Both the position numbers and the translations under genes were made by a program. From the NCBI RefSeq assembly GCF_008635795.1, contig NZ_VWRQ01000022.1, positions 62,001 through 126,000 on the forward strand: a DNA stretch of 64,000 nt, in the 5' to 3' direction. The stretch is from Paenibacillus tepidiphilus (lineage in GTDB: Bacteria; Bacillota; Bacilli; Paenibacillales; Paenibacillaceae). Below are positions 51,501 to 60,190 of the stretch, piece by piece; the first letter of the stretch is position 1; each line of letters starts with the position of its first letter. The notes beneath the pieces are model-generated. The model had not been told where the DNA came from and searched no databases. It saw only the letters and a list, made by a program, of their open reading frames with translations.

Positions 51501-53778
51501 CTCCCCCGTCCAGCACGTCATTGCCCGTACTGCCGTAGAGGATATCCGCCCCGTCTCCGCCATACAGCTGGTCGTTGCCGTCTTCACCGTACAGATTATC
51601 GTTATCGGAACCTCCGTACACTTGGTCGTCCCCGGCATTGCCGTATAAGTTGTCATTGCCTTCACCGCCGTGCAAATAATCGTTGCCGGCATCGCCGCTA
51701 ATGCTATCGTTGCCGGCAATTCCGAAGATCAGATCGCGGTTAACTGTACCGGTCAACCCGTCGCCGCTATCCGTTCCCAGGCGGATGGCTCCCGTCTCGG
51801 CAATCGCTTTCGCCAGCTCGCTGTCCCTGGATGCGTACCGCAGCATTAAATCCTCGAAGGGCTGCCGCGCCACCGTCTGCTCCAGCCCCATCAAAGTGAA
51901 GCTCTGCAGCAGATTCACGCCAAGCTCCCGGTTGTCCTGCAGAAGCCCGTCGAGATATTGCTGCACTTTGGCAAGTCCGATGGTCGCCGTTTCTCCCGTC
52001 AGATCAACAATATAGCTCATTCGCTCCAGTATGGGCTTCAAGTGGCTCTGCTTGAGCAACTGCACCCATATCCGGTTGCTGAATCCTTCATATACGCCCA
52101 TAATGGCCGCAGCCGCAGCCGTTCCCGGGTTGCTTCCGGTAGTCCCCACAAACGGCTCGTTCATCATTTTCTCCACGACTGCGAGCTTCCGGGCGTCAAT
52201 ATTGGTGCCTCTACCGGTTGGACTGACATTGTCGCTGCCCGTCCATTTATAGAGAATCTGCTCCATCAGGATCTTCTGCTCTGCATAACCCGGCGTCGCC
52301 ACAAACTGCTCCACCAGTGCCTGCAGACCCGCATCCTGGGCCATCGCCACCGCCAGTTGCTTTACCTGTCCATACCCGCGTACATTCGGCAGCTTACGCA
52401 CCGATTCAGGCAGGTCGCCCGTTTCAAGGTCCAGCGTGTCCGCTTTGCTTGCACTCAGCCACAGATCGCCTGCCTGATGAATGCTCCCGTCCGCTTTTTC
52501 AAAAGTAAAGCTTAGGGTTTCCGCATTCACCGCCGTCAAGTCCAGCGCCTTTACGCCCAGTTCAGCCAGACTGTGCAGTTCTTCCGCTGCCGCCAGACCG
52601 TCCCGGTTCAAGTCTGTCCACACCTGCAGTTCACCAAATACAGCATCCGCGGCATCAATCCGACGGTCGCCGTTGTTGTCAACATCCAGCAGAGCCTCAA
52701 TCCCGTCTTGTGCAAGATTACCGTTCTTTAGGTAAGTGGCGTCACCGAATAATTCGCGTCCATTATCTACCTTGCCGTTCCCGTTCAGATCGCGGACCAA
52801 TAATCCGTCACCCGGCTTCACCCACTGCCCTTTTTCGGCAAACCCGTCCGCATTGAAGTCAAAATAAGCGCCCAGAGCCTGTGCTGTCACCTCAATCCCG
52901 TTTCCATCCAGGTCAAGTATGACCGGGTCGCGGTATGGGACCGGATCGGTCACGGTGGTCGAGCCCATATATTCCTCATAGAGCTCATAGACCTCAGGGT
53001 ATGTCTCTCTGGCCATTTCTTCCTCGCCAAGTGCGACATACTGCTGGATCATCCGCAACTGATAGTCAATAATGGTGGCCCGTCCCTCGTTAAGCAATTC
53101 GCTCCCCACGGATAGCAATCCGTTCAGATACATATCCATGAACAGTGGCGATAACTTGCCCGGCAACAGCCCGCCTATCGAAAGAATATCCTGCAGATCC
53201 TTGAGGGGATCCATTGTGAGCAAATCGCCTTCGGCGAGATCGGCCACCGCTTTGAGTGCATCCTCCGCCGTTTTGATCCGGTCAACCACATCTCCGATCT
53301 TTCCCACTACAGACAGTCCGCTGTCCAAATACTCCAGCAATCCCTTGCCCCCGCTCAACGCTCCGCTGACTTGGGTGATGGTTTCAAAGGCTCCGGGAGA
53401 ATAACCGTCCAGCAGGTCTTCAATATCGATATCCCCACCATTCAATATCCGGTCCACGGTATCGATGAAGCTTTCTTCTTCAATCGTTTCAAAACGGGAC
53501 AGCCCGATAAAATTGCCGTTCTCCGATACAAATACGAATCCGTCCTCCTGGAACTGAAACGAATACGTCCCCCCGGTATTCAAGTAAATGCCTTGTTTCA
53601 ACTGCTCTAACGAAGGAATCGGAATATCCCGGTACCATTCCCCGTTGATCATAATGCTCAGCTGGTCATTATTTTGCACCAAAGTGATTTCGTCTCCGGA
53701 GCCGGTACGCACCGCTTGGCTTTTGAGCAGATAATAATCAGCAAGCGCCTGCAACTGTTCTTCAAAATTAATGGCCAT
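48562..53778 (-). CDS. Giant RTX-type calcium-binding repeat protein
   Basis: A 1738-residue protein without signal peptide or membrane segments. Order of parts: a unique N-terminal domain (1-280); a calcium-binding region with EF-hand-like loops (about 284-410: VILDLDGNGIEV, DFNADGFAEKG, VRDLNGNGKVDNGRELFGD, VDNNGDRRIDAAD); a helical segment; then RTX nonapeptides from about residue 670 (GDAGNDYLHGGEGNDNLYGN) and five full 167-residue units plus a half unit. Each unit holds four GGxGxD-like repeats and one HCBP-related domain (GNDTYIFGKGYGNDTI ... RLLISNYFS). A unique C-terminal tail ends it. Such proteins usually leave Gram-negative cells through type I secretion; none of those genes is in this window, and an RTX protein in a Firmicute is unusual. 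Horizontal acquisition is likely. Confidence 0.9.
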   Translation of the reverse strand: MAINFEEQLQALADYYLLKSQAVRTGSGDEITLVQNNDQLSIMINGEWYRDIPIPSLEQLKQGIYLNTGGTYSFQFQEDGFVFVSENGNFIGLSRFETIEEESFIDTVDRILNGGDIDIEDLLDGYSPGAFETITQVSGALSGGKGLLEYLDSGLSVVGKIGDVVDRIKTAEDALKAVADLAEGDLLTMDPLKDLQDILSIGGLLPGKLSPLFMDMYLNGLLSVGSELLNEGRATIIDYQLRMIQQYVALGEEEMARETYPEVYELYEEYMGSTTVTDPVPYRDPVILDLDGNGIEVTAQALGAYFDFNADGFAEKGQWVKPGDGLLVRDLNGNGKVDNGRELFGDATYLKNGNLAQDGIEALLDVDNNGDRRIDAADAVFGELQVWTDLNRDGLAAAEELHSLAELGVKALDLTAVNAETLSFTFEKADGSIHQAGDLWLSASKADTLDLETGDLPESVRKLPNVRGYGQVKQLAVAMAQDAGLQALVEQFVATPGYAEQKILMEQILYKWTGSDNVSPTGRGTNIDARKLAVVEKMMNEPFVGTTGSNPGTAAAAAIMGVYEGFSNRIWVQLLKQSHLKPILERMSYIVDLTGETATIGLAKVQQYLDGLLQDNRELGVNLLQSFTLMGLEQTVARQPFEDLMLRYASRDSELAKAIAETGAIRLGTDSGDGLTGTVNRDLIFGIAGNDSISGDAGNDYLHGGEGNDNLYGNAGDDQVYGGSDNDNLYGEDGNDQLYGGDGADILYGSTGNDVLDGGAGNDTLYGELRSSSYTGLEGNDTYIFGKGYGNDTIVEGGGTADVVQLGVNPGDVEVLQESGSLVLRIKESGERLLISNYFSAAAYKVESVAFADGTVWSQTELEANVLTLGTEAGESLYGLNNVHDRMYGLAGNDSLYGYDGNDQLYGGDGSDILYGSTGNDVLDGGAGNDTLYGELRNGSYTGLEGSDTYIFGKGYGNDTIVEGGGTADVVQLGVNPGDVEVLQESGSLVLRIKESGERLLISNYFSAAAFKVESVAFADGTVWGQTELEANVLTLGTELADTLYGQNNVHDRIYGLAGNDSLHGYDGNDQLYGGDGADVLYGSTGNDVLDGGAGNDTLYGELRNGSYTGLDGNDTYIFGKGYGNDTIVEGGGTADVVQLGVNPGDVEVLQESGSLVLRIKESSERLLISNYFSAAAYKVESVTFADGTVWGQTELEANVLTLGTELADTLYGLNNVNDRMYGLAGNDNLYGYDGNDLLYGGDGADILYGSTGNDVLDGGAGNDTLYGELRSSSYTGVEGNDTYIFGKGYGNDTIVEGGGTADVVQLGVNPGDVEVLQESGSLVLRIKETGERLLISNYFSAAAYKVESVAFADGTVWGQSELEANVLTLGTEAGESLYGLNNVHDRIYGLAGNDSLYGYDGNDLLYGGDGADVLFGSTGNDVLDGGAGNDTLYGELRNGSYTGADGNDTYIFGKGYGNDTIVEGGGTADAVQLGVNPGDVEVLQESGSLVLRIKESGERLLISNYFSAAAFKVESVAFADGTVWGQSELEANVLTLGTEAGESLYGLNNVHDRIHGLAGNDSLYGYDGNDLLYGGDGADVLYGSTGNDVLDGGAGNDTLYGELRNASYTGADGNDTYIFGKGYGNDTIVEGGGTADKVELQLSYEEVIFEKSGNHLLVKISDAKDQLQISNWQSGTVYQTEVFQTNDGRTLMNTQVNQLIQAMSTFSSSAGLNWTQALNERKEEALQVLASFWTTNP
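48866..51600. repeat. Tandem 501-bp repeats inside the RTX gene
   Basis: A marker phrase CCGCCGT recurs at 48870, 49371, 49872, 50373, 50874 and 51375, exactly 501 bases apart each time (167 codons). Units look almost identical by eye over their full length, with scattered third-position changes. The array holds five complete units and about half a unit at the high-coordinate end, where it merges into single RTX nonapeptides. Confidence 0.92.
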
Positions 53779-53953
53779 CCGTGTTCTCTCCCTTTCGGAT
53801 CAAATGGTTTGAAGCGAGCGTAGGTAGGGGCATCACCTCTCACATTAGGTTTGGGAATGTAAACCTTTTAACCCTTTTTTATCCGAGAAAATCATATCAT
53901 GTTCGCCTGGCTATCTATGTCGATTTTTGTAGCTCCTCCATTAAAAATCCAAC

Positions 53954-54002
53954 AAAAAAACAGCAAGCCTCCGCTGCAATAGCAGCAGCAAGAGGCTTGC
54001 TG
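53954..54002 (-). terminator. Terminator after the sigma/DUF4179 operon
   Basis: A perfect 11-base stem, CAGCAAGCCTC (53961-53971) with GAGGCTTGCTG (53992-54002), followed on the minus strand by seven T at 53954-53960. The remaining bases up to the RTX start (53779-53950) contain an AGGTTT/AAACCT inverted repeat and no clear promoter. Confidence 0.9.
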
Positions 54003-54063
54003 GTGAACTTCAATTCTCCTAATGATTAAAGGCATCCTGCGTGCTGCTCCTAATCCTTCCGTA

Positions 54064-55527
54064 TTATTCCTCTGCCGACAAATCCACACCGCCCTGCTCC
54101 AGCACGGGATTCCAGTAGCGCTCGATTTCGATGGTGAGCGGCTGCGGATATCTTCCGGCATTGGGGCCAAAATTATAGGTCAGTTCCTCGTAGACTGTAT
54201 CATTGCCGCTATTAGATTGACTGGAGGAAGCAGTATCTCCCTCCTGCGTGTGTTCTTTGCCCGCTGCGTCGGTATACGTGTTCTTCAGCCGCATGCTAAA
54301 ACTATTCTCCATTAAAGCATGCTCTCTCCGGTGCTCGAAGCTCAGCCGGCCTTCCTCCGTCTTTGTGCTAACCGTCAACAGGCTGTCCGGCGCTTCCAGC
54401 ACCTCAAGCTTGTTGATATCGACAACAATCTGCATTTGATCCTTCGGAACCGCGGCAATGCCAGCAACCTGCAGCCTCGCTGCATCCAGTTCTCCGACGG
54501 GGCTAGGGTCCAAGACCACTGTTGCCTTCGCTTCTCCGGTATAGACATCGGTGTTAAGCGAGGTGATGCTCCTCCGGTAGTTAAGGGTTTTGCGGTTACC
54601 TTTCGTTGTTCCTACCAAAGATGGCTCGATCAACTGGAATATATTGTAGTCATTACTGCCGTCATACTCCACATCCACATAGGTGTTCAGCGGGGTATAG
54701 AGTACTTGCGACACCTGAATGTTCTGCCCGGCAACCGTCAGCGTCCGCTGCGGGTCGTACACTTCTTTCGTTGTCTTGAGCCAATACGGGTCAAGCTCGA
54801 AGGGTAAGCTTAGGCTGGTGCGGTATTTATTGCTGCTTGCGGTGAGCGCCTGCGGTGATATTTCCGTAAAGGTCAGATCATATCTCGCATCCTTGGAGTA
54901 ATCTTCTGAGGGTGACAGATAGGAAGAATAAGCAAAGTATGCCGTCTGACCGGGCAATATATTATTGTCTTCGGCGGTAATGTCAAGTGAAGCGCCCGTG
55001 TCCGATACCGCATGCCCCCCATAATTCAAAGCAAAGTTGGCATGCTTCACCGTTTGCTCCGTCATGTTCTTCACGCTGTACAGCAGCAGTACCCGGCGTC
55101 CGTCCGTCACACCGCCCATCATCTCTACCCGGAAGCCCTTCTGCACAATGCTGGTGTAGACGGGCTGGATCAGGCCGTTCTTCACAGCGCTCTGCAGAGA
55201 TACATCACTGAAGCTTGCTGTGCTGAATTTGGCGGAGTCGCTCCAGTTCTTGTCAAAGGTGACCTCCATATAGCCATCCTGAAAAGCGTTTGCAGCCGGT
55301 GATTCCATTCGTTCCTGAAGGAAGGGCAGCGCAAACAGCATGATGGCAGCGGCAGCCGCCACGGACAGTGTTATACCTAGTAGATACCTCCGTTTTCTGT
55401 AGCGCACTTTTCCCTGATTCACTCCTTTCCGCATCGCCTCATAAATCTTCATTTCCGGCTGAGCTTCGGCGAGTTGATTGATTTCAGAAGCATCCTGCTG
55501 CAACAGACGTTCCTCTTTACCGTTCAT
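54064..55527 (-). CDS. DUF4179 membrane protein, putative anti-sigma factor
   Basis: A 487-residue bitopic protein: a cytoplasmic N-terminal tail (1-47), one membrane helix (about 48-68, LLGITLSVAAAAAIMLFALP), and a large extracytoplasmic part with DUF4179 at its start (GYMEVTFDKNWSDSAKF-like region) and Ig-like beta domains after it. The start overlaps the sigma gene by 4 bases (ATGA), the standard arrangement of ECF sigma/anti-sigma pairs. The role as anti-sigma factor and envelope sensor is inferred from this arrangement. Confidence 0.82.
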   Translation of the reverse strand: MNGKEERLLQQDASEINQLAEAQPEMKIYEAMRKGVNQGKVRYRKRRYLLGITLSVAAAAAIMLFALPFLQERMESPAANAFQDGYMEVTFDKNWSDSAKFSTASFSDVSLQSAVKNGLIQPVYTSIVQKGFRVEMMGGVTDGRRVLLLYSVKNMTEQTVKHANFALNYGGHAVSDTGASLDITAEDNNILPGQTAYFAYSSYLSPSEDYSKDARYDLTFTEISPQALTASSNKYRTSLSLPFELDPYWLKTTKEVYDPQRTLTVAGQNIQVSQVLYTPLNTYVDVEYDGSNDYNIFQLIEPSLVGTTKGNRKTLNYRRSITSLNTDVYTGEAKATVVLDPSPVGELDAARLQVAGIAAVPKDQMQIVVDINKLEVLEAPDSLLTVSTKTEEGRLSFEHRREHALMENSFSMRLKNTYTDAAGKEHTQEGDTASSSQSNSGNDTVYEELTYNFGPNAGRYPQPLTIEIERYWNPVLEQGGVDLSAEE

Positions 55528-56102
55528 TTCTGCCGTCTCCCTTCATAGGACAACATTCCGCGCAGCTCCCGCAGCCCTTCGCGCAGCCAGGTTTTGACCG
55601 TACCCTCAGGCTTGGACAACACCTTGGCGATTTCCGGCGCTGTCAGGTCATGATAATATTTCAGCGTAACCGCATGCCGGTATTTAGGTTTCATCCGCGC
55701 CAGCGCCCGTTCCAAATCAATGCGCTCACTGCTCTTCATTTCTTCCGGTCCCGCTTCTTCCAGCCGTTCTGCCGGATATTCCCGTTTCTTGCGCCGCAGC
55801 TCATCCATACAGCAATTGATTGTAATCCGCAGCACCCATGCTGTAAAAGCTTGCTCGTCCCGGAGTTTGCTCCGCTTCATCCACGCCCGGCAGGTGGCCT
55901 CCTGCACCGCCTCCAGCGCATCCGCTTCAGAGCGCAGATAGCTGTAGGCGATCGCATACATTCTACGGTGCTCCTTATACAGCCGCTCGAAAAAGGCTTC
56001 TTCCTCCACAGCGGCTGCAGCCTTCTTGGCCGGCCCGGCTTGGGCCTCTGCATCGGCCGTCTCCCTGTACGGGCCGCCGCCTTCAGCAGCATGGTCCGCC
56101 AT
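55524..56102 (-). CDS. ECF-type RNA polymerase sigma factor
   Basis: A 192-residue sigma-70 family protein. An Ala/Glu-rich tail of about 35 residues precedes region 2 (FFERLYKEHRRMYAIAYSYL, DALEAVQEATCRAWM) and region 4 (RHAVTLKYYHDLTAPEIAKV, SKPEGTVKTWLREGLRELR). It resembles SigV/SigW-like ECF factors of Bacillales. GAGGGGG precedes the ATG. It is co-transcribed with the DUF4179 gene. A GGAAAC near 56195 could belong to an autoregulated promoter, but no matching -10 at ECF spacing is clear. Confidence 0.92.
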   Translation of the reverse strand: MADHAAEGGGPYRETADAEAQAGPAKKAAAAVEEEAFFERLYKEHRRMYAIAYSYLRSEADALEAVQEATCRAWMKRSKLRDEQAFTAWVLRITINCCMDELRRKKREYPAERLEEAGPEEMKSSERIDLERALARMKPKYRHAVTLKYYHDLTAPEIAKVLSKPEGTVKTWLREGLRELRGMLSYEGRRQK

Positions 56103-56310
56103 ATACTCGCCCCCTCTTTCTATGTAACGAACGCAGTCCGCTTCAGAGCTTCCAGATTCATCCTTTTGGCTTCACTCTATATTAAGACGCAGTTTCCGGT
56201 TAAAACGATTGTTTTTTTTCTTAACACTGGCGTTATTTGTTTGAGAAGCAACTGTGTTACATTAACATTAGTAACGGAAAAACCTTGGATACGAAGGAGT
56301 GCAGTAAACC

Positions 56311-56892
56311 ATGAAAAGTATCGCGGTATTTTGCGGATCAAGCGAGGGCGCCTCACCCGTGTATAAAGAAAGCGCGCAGGCGCTTGGCCTGGAGCTGGCG
56401 CAGCGCGGCATCACACTGATTTACGGCGGCGCGGCTGTCGGGCTGATGGGCGCGGTGGCGGATGCTGTGCTGGAGGCGGGCGGACAGGCTGTTGGCGTCA
56501 TTCCCCATTTTCTGAAGACCAAAGAAATCGAGCACAGAGGGCTGACCGAACTGATTGCCGTTGACTCCATGCATGAACGGAAGCTGAAGATGTCGGAGCT
56601 GGCGGACGGGTTTATCGCGCTTCCGGGGGGACCGGGGACGATGGAGGAATTCTTCGAGATCTTTACCTGGGCGCAGCTCGGTCTGCATGGCAAGCCTTGC
56701 GGGGTGCTTAATGTGCATCATTACTACGATCCCCTGATCGCCTTGTTCGACCGGATGTACGGCGAACGGTTCATGCAGGAGAAGCACCGGGCCATGCTGC
56801 TGACCGATACGACGCCGCAGGGCCTATTGGGCCAGTTCCTCAGCTATTCGGCTCCGCCGGTCAAGACGTATCTCACGGAAGAACGTACTTGA
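56311..56892 (+). CDS. LOG family protein (YvdD-type phosphoribohydrolase)
   Basis: A 193-residue enzyme of the TIGR00730/LOG family, which cleaves nucleoside 5'-monophosphates, including cytokinin nucleotides, to the free base and ribose 5-phosphate. Motifs: IAVFCGSSEG at the start, YGGAAVGLMGAVA, HERKLKM and the signature PGGPGTMEEFFE. AAGGAG precedes the ATG. It is divergent from the sigma gene and converges on the nucleoside cluster. An inverted repeat GTTAC-N10-GTAAC sits about 40 bases before the start (56255-56274). Confidence 0.92.
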   Translation: MKSIAVFCGSSEGASPVYKESAQALGLELAQRGITLIYGGAAVGLMGAVADAVLEAGGQAVGVIPHFLKTKEIEHRGLTELIAVDSMHERKLKMSELADGFIALPGGPGTMEEFFEIFTWAQLGLHGKPCGVLNVHHYYDPLIALFDRMYGERFMQEKHRAMLLTDTTPQGLLGQFLSYSAPPVKTYLTEERT

Positions 56893-56925
56893 TGGACTTC
56901 TGCACACGAAAGTCTTGTAAACAAC

Positions 56926-56960
56926 AAAAGGGATGCGCCCAGAATAGCTGCATCCCTTCA
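56926..56960. terminator. Terminator between the LOG gene and the nucleoside cluster
   Basis: A 9-base stem AAGGGATGC (56928-56936) with GCATCCCTT (56950-56958); on the minus strand it is followed by TTGTTGTTT. Confidence 0.7.
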
Positions 56961-57037
56961 AATCAGTGAATAACTATGTGATTATATTTATTCCTCATCC
57001 CTTTTTGATAAGATCAGGAAGCCCTTCCAAGTCCCGC

Positions 57038-57802
57038 TTAACCGCCGTAATAATCTTTCCTCGCCTGGACAAGGCACCCTTCTAAGCCTCCCGTTACAAT
57101 TATAGTCGATACGGACAGCATCAGATTGAGCGGCATGTCGAAATCTTCGACATGCATGCCGTCCGAATACAGGCCGGTGAGCGGATCGAAGCCGGAGGCA
57201 AGCCGTTCCCGCATGGACCGCCCGTCGGAGATATACCCGTACACCCGCTTTCCGAGCGCGTAGCCAAATCCGCATTCGAAGACGGTGCCGGAGTCAGGCT
57301 CAGCCCCGCGAAATGGATTCAGGTCGGCCATAACGATGTCCGCCTCCCGGATCAGGCCTTCGTTGGCGTAAAAAATCATCGTCCCCGTCTCCCGCCGGTC
57401 CAGATTATCGTAGTTCTCCTTGTCCAGCGGCACCAGCCCTTCAAAGCCGTATTCATTGCAGAGCTCCCTTAAACTGCGGCCATATTCCACCGCATCCGGG
57501 CGGAATACATGGAATCCGGCCAGATAAATCTTGGGTCTCCCGAACGCCCGCCATGTCAGCGGCGACGGGTCGGACAGCTGGTCCAGAATGACCCGCTGCG
57601 CTTCTTGCTTGGTTTCAAATACGTATGGCTCCACGTCCGCTGCGTTTCCGGTATCGCGAAACACAGCCCGATACCTGCCGTCATAGGGAGGTTTAACATA
57701 AAAGGTCTCTCCACCGATTATGCGCTTCCGGCATTTGGCAACTACGCCGGCTATGACGATGTATAAATCCCGTTCATCTCTTTCCCCACCTGCCTCAGTC
57801 AA
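57038..57802 (-). CDS. Nucleoside 2-deoxyribosyltransferase family protein
   Basis: A 254-residue protein. An N-terminal beta-rich part (about 10-75, LYIVIAGVVAKCRKRIIGGE) is followed by a nucleoside 2-deoxyribosyltransferase-like domain: PKIYLAGFHVFRPDA at its first strand, ADIVMADLNPFRGAEPDSGT and VFECGFGYALGKRVYGYISD, where the Asp and the nucleophilic Glu lie. It would move or cleave a deoxyribosyl group from a nucleoside. The frame is open to 57883, but the TTG at 57802 with GGGGGAGG is preferred and leaves a 25-base gap to the upstream nucleosidase gene. Last gene of the cluster. Confidence 0.82.
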   Translation of the reverse strand: MTEAGGERDERDLYIVIAGVVAKCRKRIIGGETFYVKPPYDGRYRAVFRDTGNAADVEPYVFETKQEAQRVILDQLSDPSPLTWRAFGRPKIYLAGFHVFRPDAVEYGRSLRELCNEYGFEGLVPLDKENYDNLDRRETGTMIFYANEGLIREADIVMADLNPFRGAEPDSGTVFECGFGYALGKRVYGYISDGRSMRERLASGFDPLTGLYSDGMHVEDFDMPLNLMLSVSTIIVTGGLEGCLVQARKDYYGG

Positions 57803-57827
57803 GCGTTCCTCCCCCTTATTCCCGCCA

Positions 57828-58772
57828 TCAATGCTGCTGCAGGAGCGTAAATACCATCTCCCGGAACAGCTCCCGGTCTGCATCCAGACACACCTCGGCG
57901 TTTGGCGGCTTCTTCAGAACCCCGTTCATGTCCACCAGACTGTAGCCCCGGGTCAGCTCGCTTTTGTACTCGACGTCAATATAATAGCGGCCCGAGCGAG
58001 ACATGATCCGGTTGTCGATCGCCATCGCTACCGTCAGCGTATCGGGATGGGACAGCCGGCGCTGTCCGGTACGCTTCAGGCCCAGCTCCATGCCGGTTCT
58101 CAGCACCTTCATGTAAAAGCTGGCGAACGCCGTGTTCATGGCTTCGATCTCCCGGAAATGCTCCTCCGCCATCACCGGGCTGCGATGGCAAACATCCCAG
58201 CCCATCATCGTCAGATTAAATCCGGCATGCACAACGATGTTCGCCGCTTCCGGATCGACGAAGAAGTTAAACTCTGCCGCCGGGCTGTCGTTGCCGATAT
58301 AGTTATTCGCTCCGCCCATTACCCACAGCCGCTTCAGCTTCCCGACAATGGAGGGGTCCAGCGAATAGGCAAGCGCCAGATTAGTCAGCGGCGCCTGCGC
58401 GATCATCTCGATTTCACCCGGATACTCATTGATCAGGCGAACAATGGCCTGTGCGGCATGTTCGTCCTGCGGCTGCAGGGACGGCTCGGGGAAGTTCGAG
58501 CCGCCCATCCCGTCCGAGCCGTGAATATGCTCGGCCGTGAACAATTCACGCATCAGCGGCTTGACCGCTCCAGGGTACACCGGCACATCGGGACGCTCCG
58601 CGATTTCCAGCGTAGTCAGCGCATTGCGTGTGCCAAGACTAAGCGGCACATTGCCGGCAACGGTCGTAACAGCCTTCAGCTCCACGCCCGGCCAGCAGGC
58701 GGCTAACAGCAGTGCAGTACAGTCATCGCCCGCAGTATCAGTGTCAATCAGAAGCATTTTACGTTGACTCAT
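57828..58772 (-). CDS. Inosine-uridine preferring nucleoside hydrolase
   Basis: A 314-residue IUNH-family enzyme that hydrolyses ribonucleosides to base and ribose. The metal and ribose site motif is LLIDTDTAGDDCTA (usual form DTDPGxDD), followed by AGNV, GSDGMGG, and WVMGGANNYIGN, and an Asp in the DVCH loop. The ATG at 58772 (MSQRKMLLID) follows a GGGGGG-rich site; the frame opens at 58808. No signal peptide, so it acts on imported nucleosides. 22 bases separate it from the amidohydrolase gene. Confidence 0.92.
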   Translation of the reverse strand: MSQRKMLLIDTDTAGDDCTALLLAACWPGVELKAVTTVAGNVPLSLGTRNALTTLEIAERPDVPVYPGAVKPLMRELFTAEHIHGSDGMGGSNFPEPSLQPQDEHAAQAIVRLINEYPGEIEMIAQAPLTNLALAYSLDPSIVGKLKRLWVMGGANNYIGNDSPAAEFNFFVDPEAANIVVHAGFNLTMMGWDVCHRSPVMAEEHFREIEAMNTAFASFYMKVLRTGMELGLKRTGQRRLSHPDTLTVAMAIDNRIMSRSGRYYIDVEYKSELTRGYSLVDMNGVLKKPPNAEVCLDADRELFREMVFTLLQQH

Positions 58773-58794
58773 AACAGCGCCCCCCTTCTTTGAA

Positions 58795-60141
58795 TCAGAT
58801 CCCGGCACGGACGCTCACTTCAGGCAGTGCCTTACCGCTTTCATACAGGATCCGTTCCTCGTCCATCGTCAGAATTTGGCGGTCCTTCATCACAATGGCG
58901 CCGTCGATAATGGAATCCTTGACATCACTGCCGTTTACCGCCTCCACAATGGTCGGTATCATCCGGTGGTTCGGCCAGATATGCGGCTGATCGGTGTCAA
59001 TCAGGATCAGGTCAGCTTTTTTGCCGATCTCAATTGTACCGATCTCGTCCGGGATCTGCAGCGCGGCTGCACCGCCGGCTGTCGCCATCCGGATCAGCTC
59101 TTCCGCAGGAATGACGACCGGATCAAAGATCGGCAGTCCCCAGAACGCATGGAGTCCGGAACGGAACACTCTCATCTCGTCAAACAGGCTGAGGCTGGAG
59201 CCGGCCGCGCCGTCGCTGCCCATGCCGATCGAAAGCCCCTGCTGCATCATTGTCGGTGTCTTCGGGAAGCCGTGGCTGCCGAAATTGCTGCGCGGGCAGT
59301 GGACAACCTTAACACCCCGTTCCTTCATTAAAGCAATTTCGCCCTCCGACAGCACTACGTTATGCGCCGCCAGCATGTTGGGTCCGAGCGCCCCGAACAT
59401 GTCGAACACTTCGGCCGGGCGTTTCTGGTAATGCTGGAGACAATAGCTCACTTCATCGCGGTGTTCGGCCAGATGAACGTGAAGTCCGGCTCCGTACTCC
59501 CGGGCTTTATCGGCCATCAGCGACATCAGCGCCGGGGTGCTCGTCATCACCTGGCGCAGCGCAAACCAGATGCGCAGTCGTCCCTCGCCCGCTCCGTTAT
59601 AGGAGCGGTACAACTCCTCTATCCGCGCGGCTGCGTCCTCCGGCGAGGCGGCTTTCATCGAATCCGGGATGAACGGTCCTATGTCCATGGTGGAGCAGGT
59701 GATCGCTGCGCGCAGGCCGGATTCGATAACCGTCTCCGCCACCTTGTGCATGTGGACGCCGCCCGATTCGGCAAATGTGGTCGTGCCCGACTTCATCATT
59801 TCCAGGCAGCTCACCTGAGCCCCGAGATAAACATCCTCTTCGCGCAGGCTGCTCTCGAAGGGCACCAGAATCCGCGACCAGATCATCGGATATTCACCGA
59901 GCGTCCGCCCTCTCAGGAACTGCTGGCAAGTATGGGTATGCGCGTCGACAAGGCCGGGCATCAACAGCTTTCCTTTGCCGCGCAGCGTTTCTTTGCCTTC
60001 ATATTTTCCGTTCAGCGTCTCGGACGGCCCGATATCCACAATCCGGGTATCCCGGATGACGACCGTTTGGCCCTCCGCGATTTCAAAATCGGGGGTCATC
60101 AGACTGCAGTTCGTAATCAGTATGTCTGCTTGCTCCTTCAT
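58795..60141 (-). CDS. Amidohydrolase, nucleoside/base deaminase type (SAH/MTA deaminase-like)
   Basis: A 448-residue metal-dependent amidohydrolase. The metal ligands are visible: LMPGLVDAHTHTCQQFLRG (HxH), LHVHLAEHRDEVSY (His), LAAHNVVLSEGE and the Asp in GMGSDGAAGSS. This set fits the TrzN/MtaD group that deaminates adenosine-like compounds or related bases. The ATG at 60141 is used because AAAGGAA lies at a better distance than from the GTG at 60147. It is between the transporter genes and the nucleoside hydrolase. Exact substrate unknown. Confidence 0.88.
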   Translation of the reverse strand: MKEQADILITNCSLMTPDFEIAEGQTVVIRDTRIVDIGPSETLNGKYEGKETLRGKGKLLMPGLVDAHTHTCQQFLRGRTLGEYPMIWSRILVPFESSLREEDVYLGAQVSCLEMMKSGTTTFAESGGVHMHKVAETVIESGLRAAITCSTMDIGPFIPDSMKAASPEDAAARIEELYRSYNGAGEGRLRIWFALRQVMTSTPALMSLMADKAREYGAGLHVHLAEHRDEVSYCLQHYQKRPAEVFDMFGALGPNMLAAHNVVLSEGEIALMKERGVKVVHCPRSNFGSHGFPKTPTMMQQGLSIGMGSDGAAGSSLSLFDEMRVFRSGLHAFWGLPIFDPVVIPAEELIRMATAGGAAALQIPDEIGTIEIGKKADLILIDTDQPHIWPNHRMIPTIVEAVNGSDVKDSIIDGAIVMKDRQILTMDEERILYESGKALPEVSVRAGI

Positions 60142-60190
60142 CTGCACAGTTCCTTTCCTGATTCGTAGTAAGTTTAGCGGTGCGCCGCTG

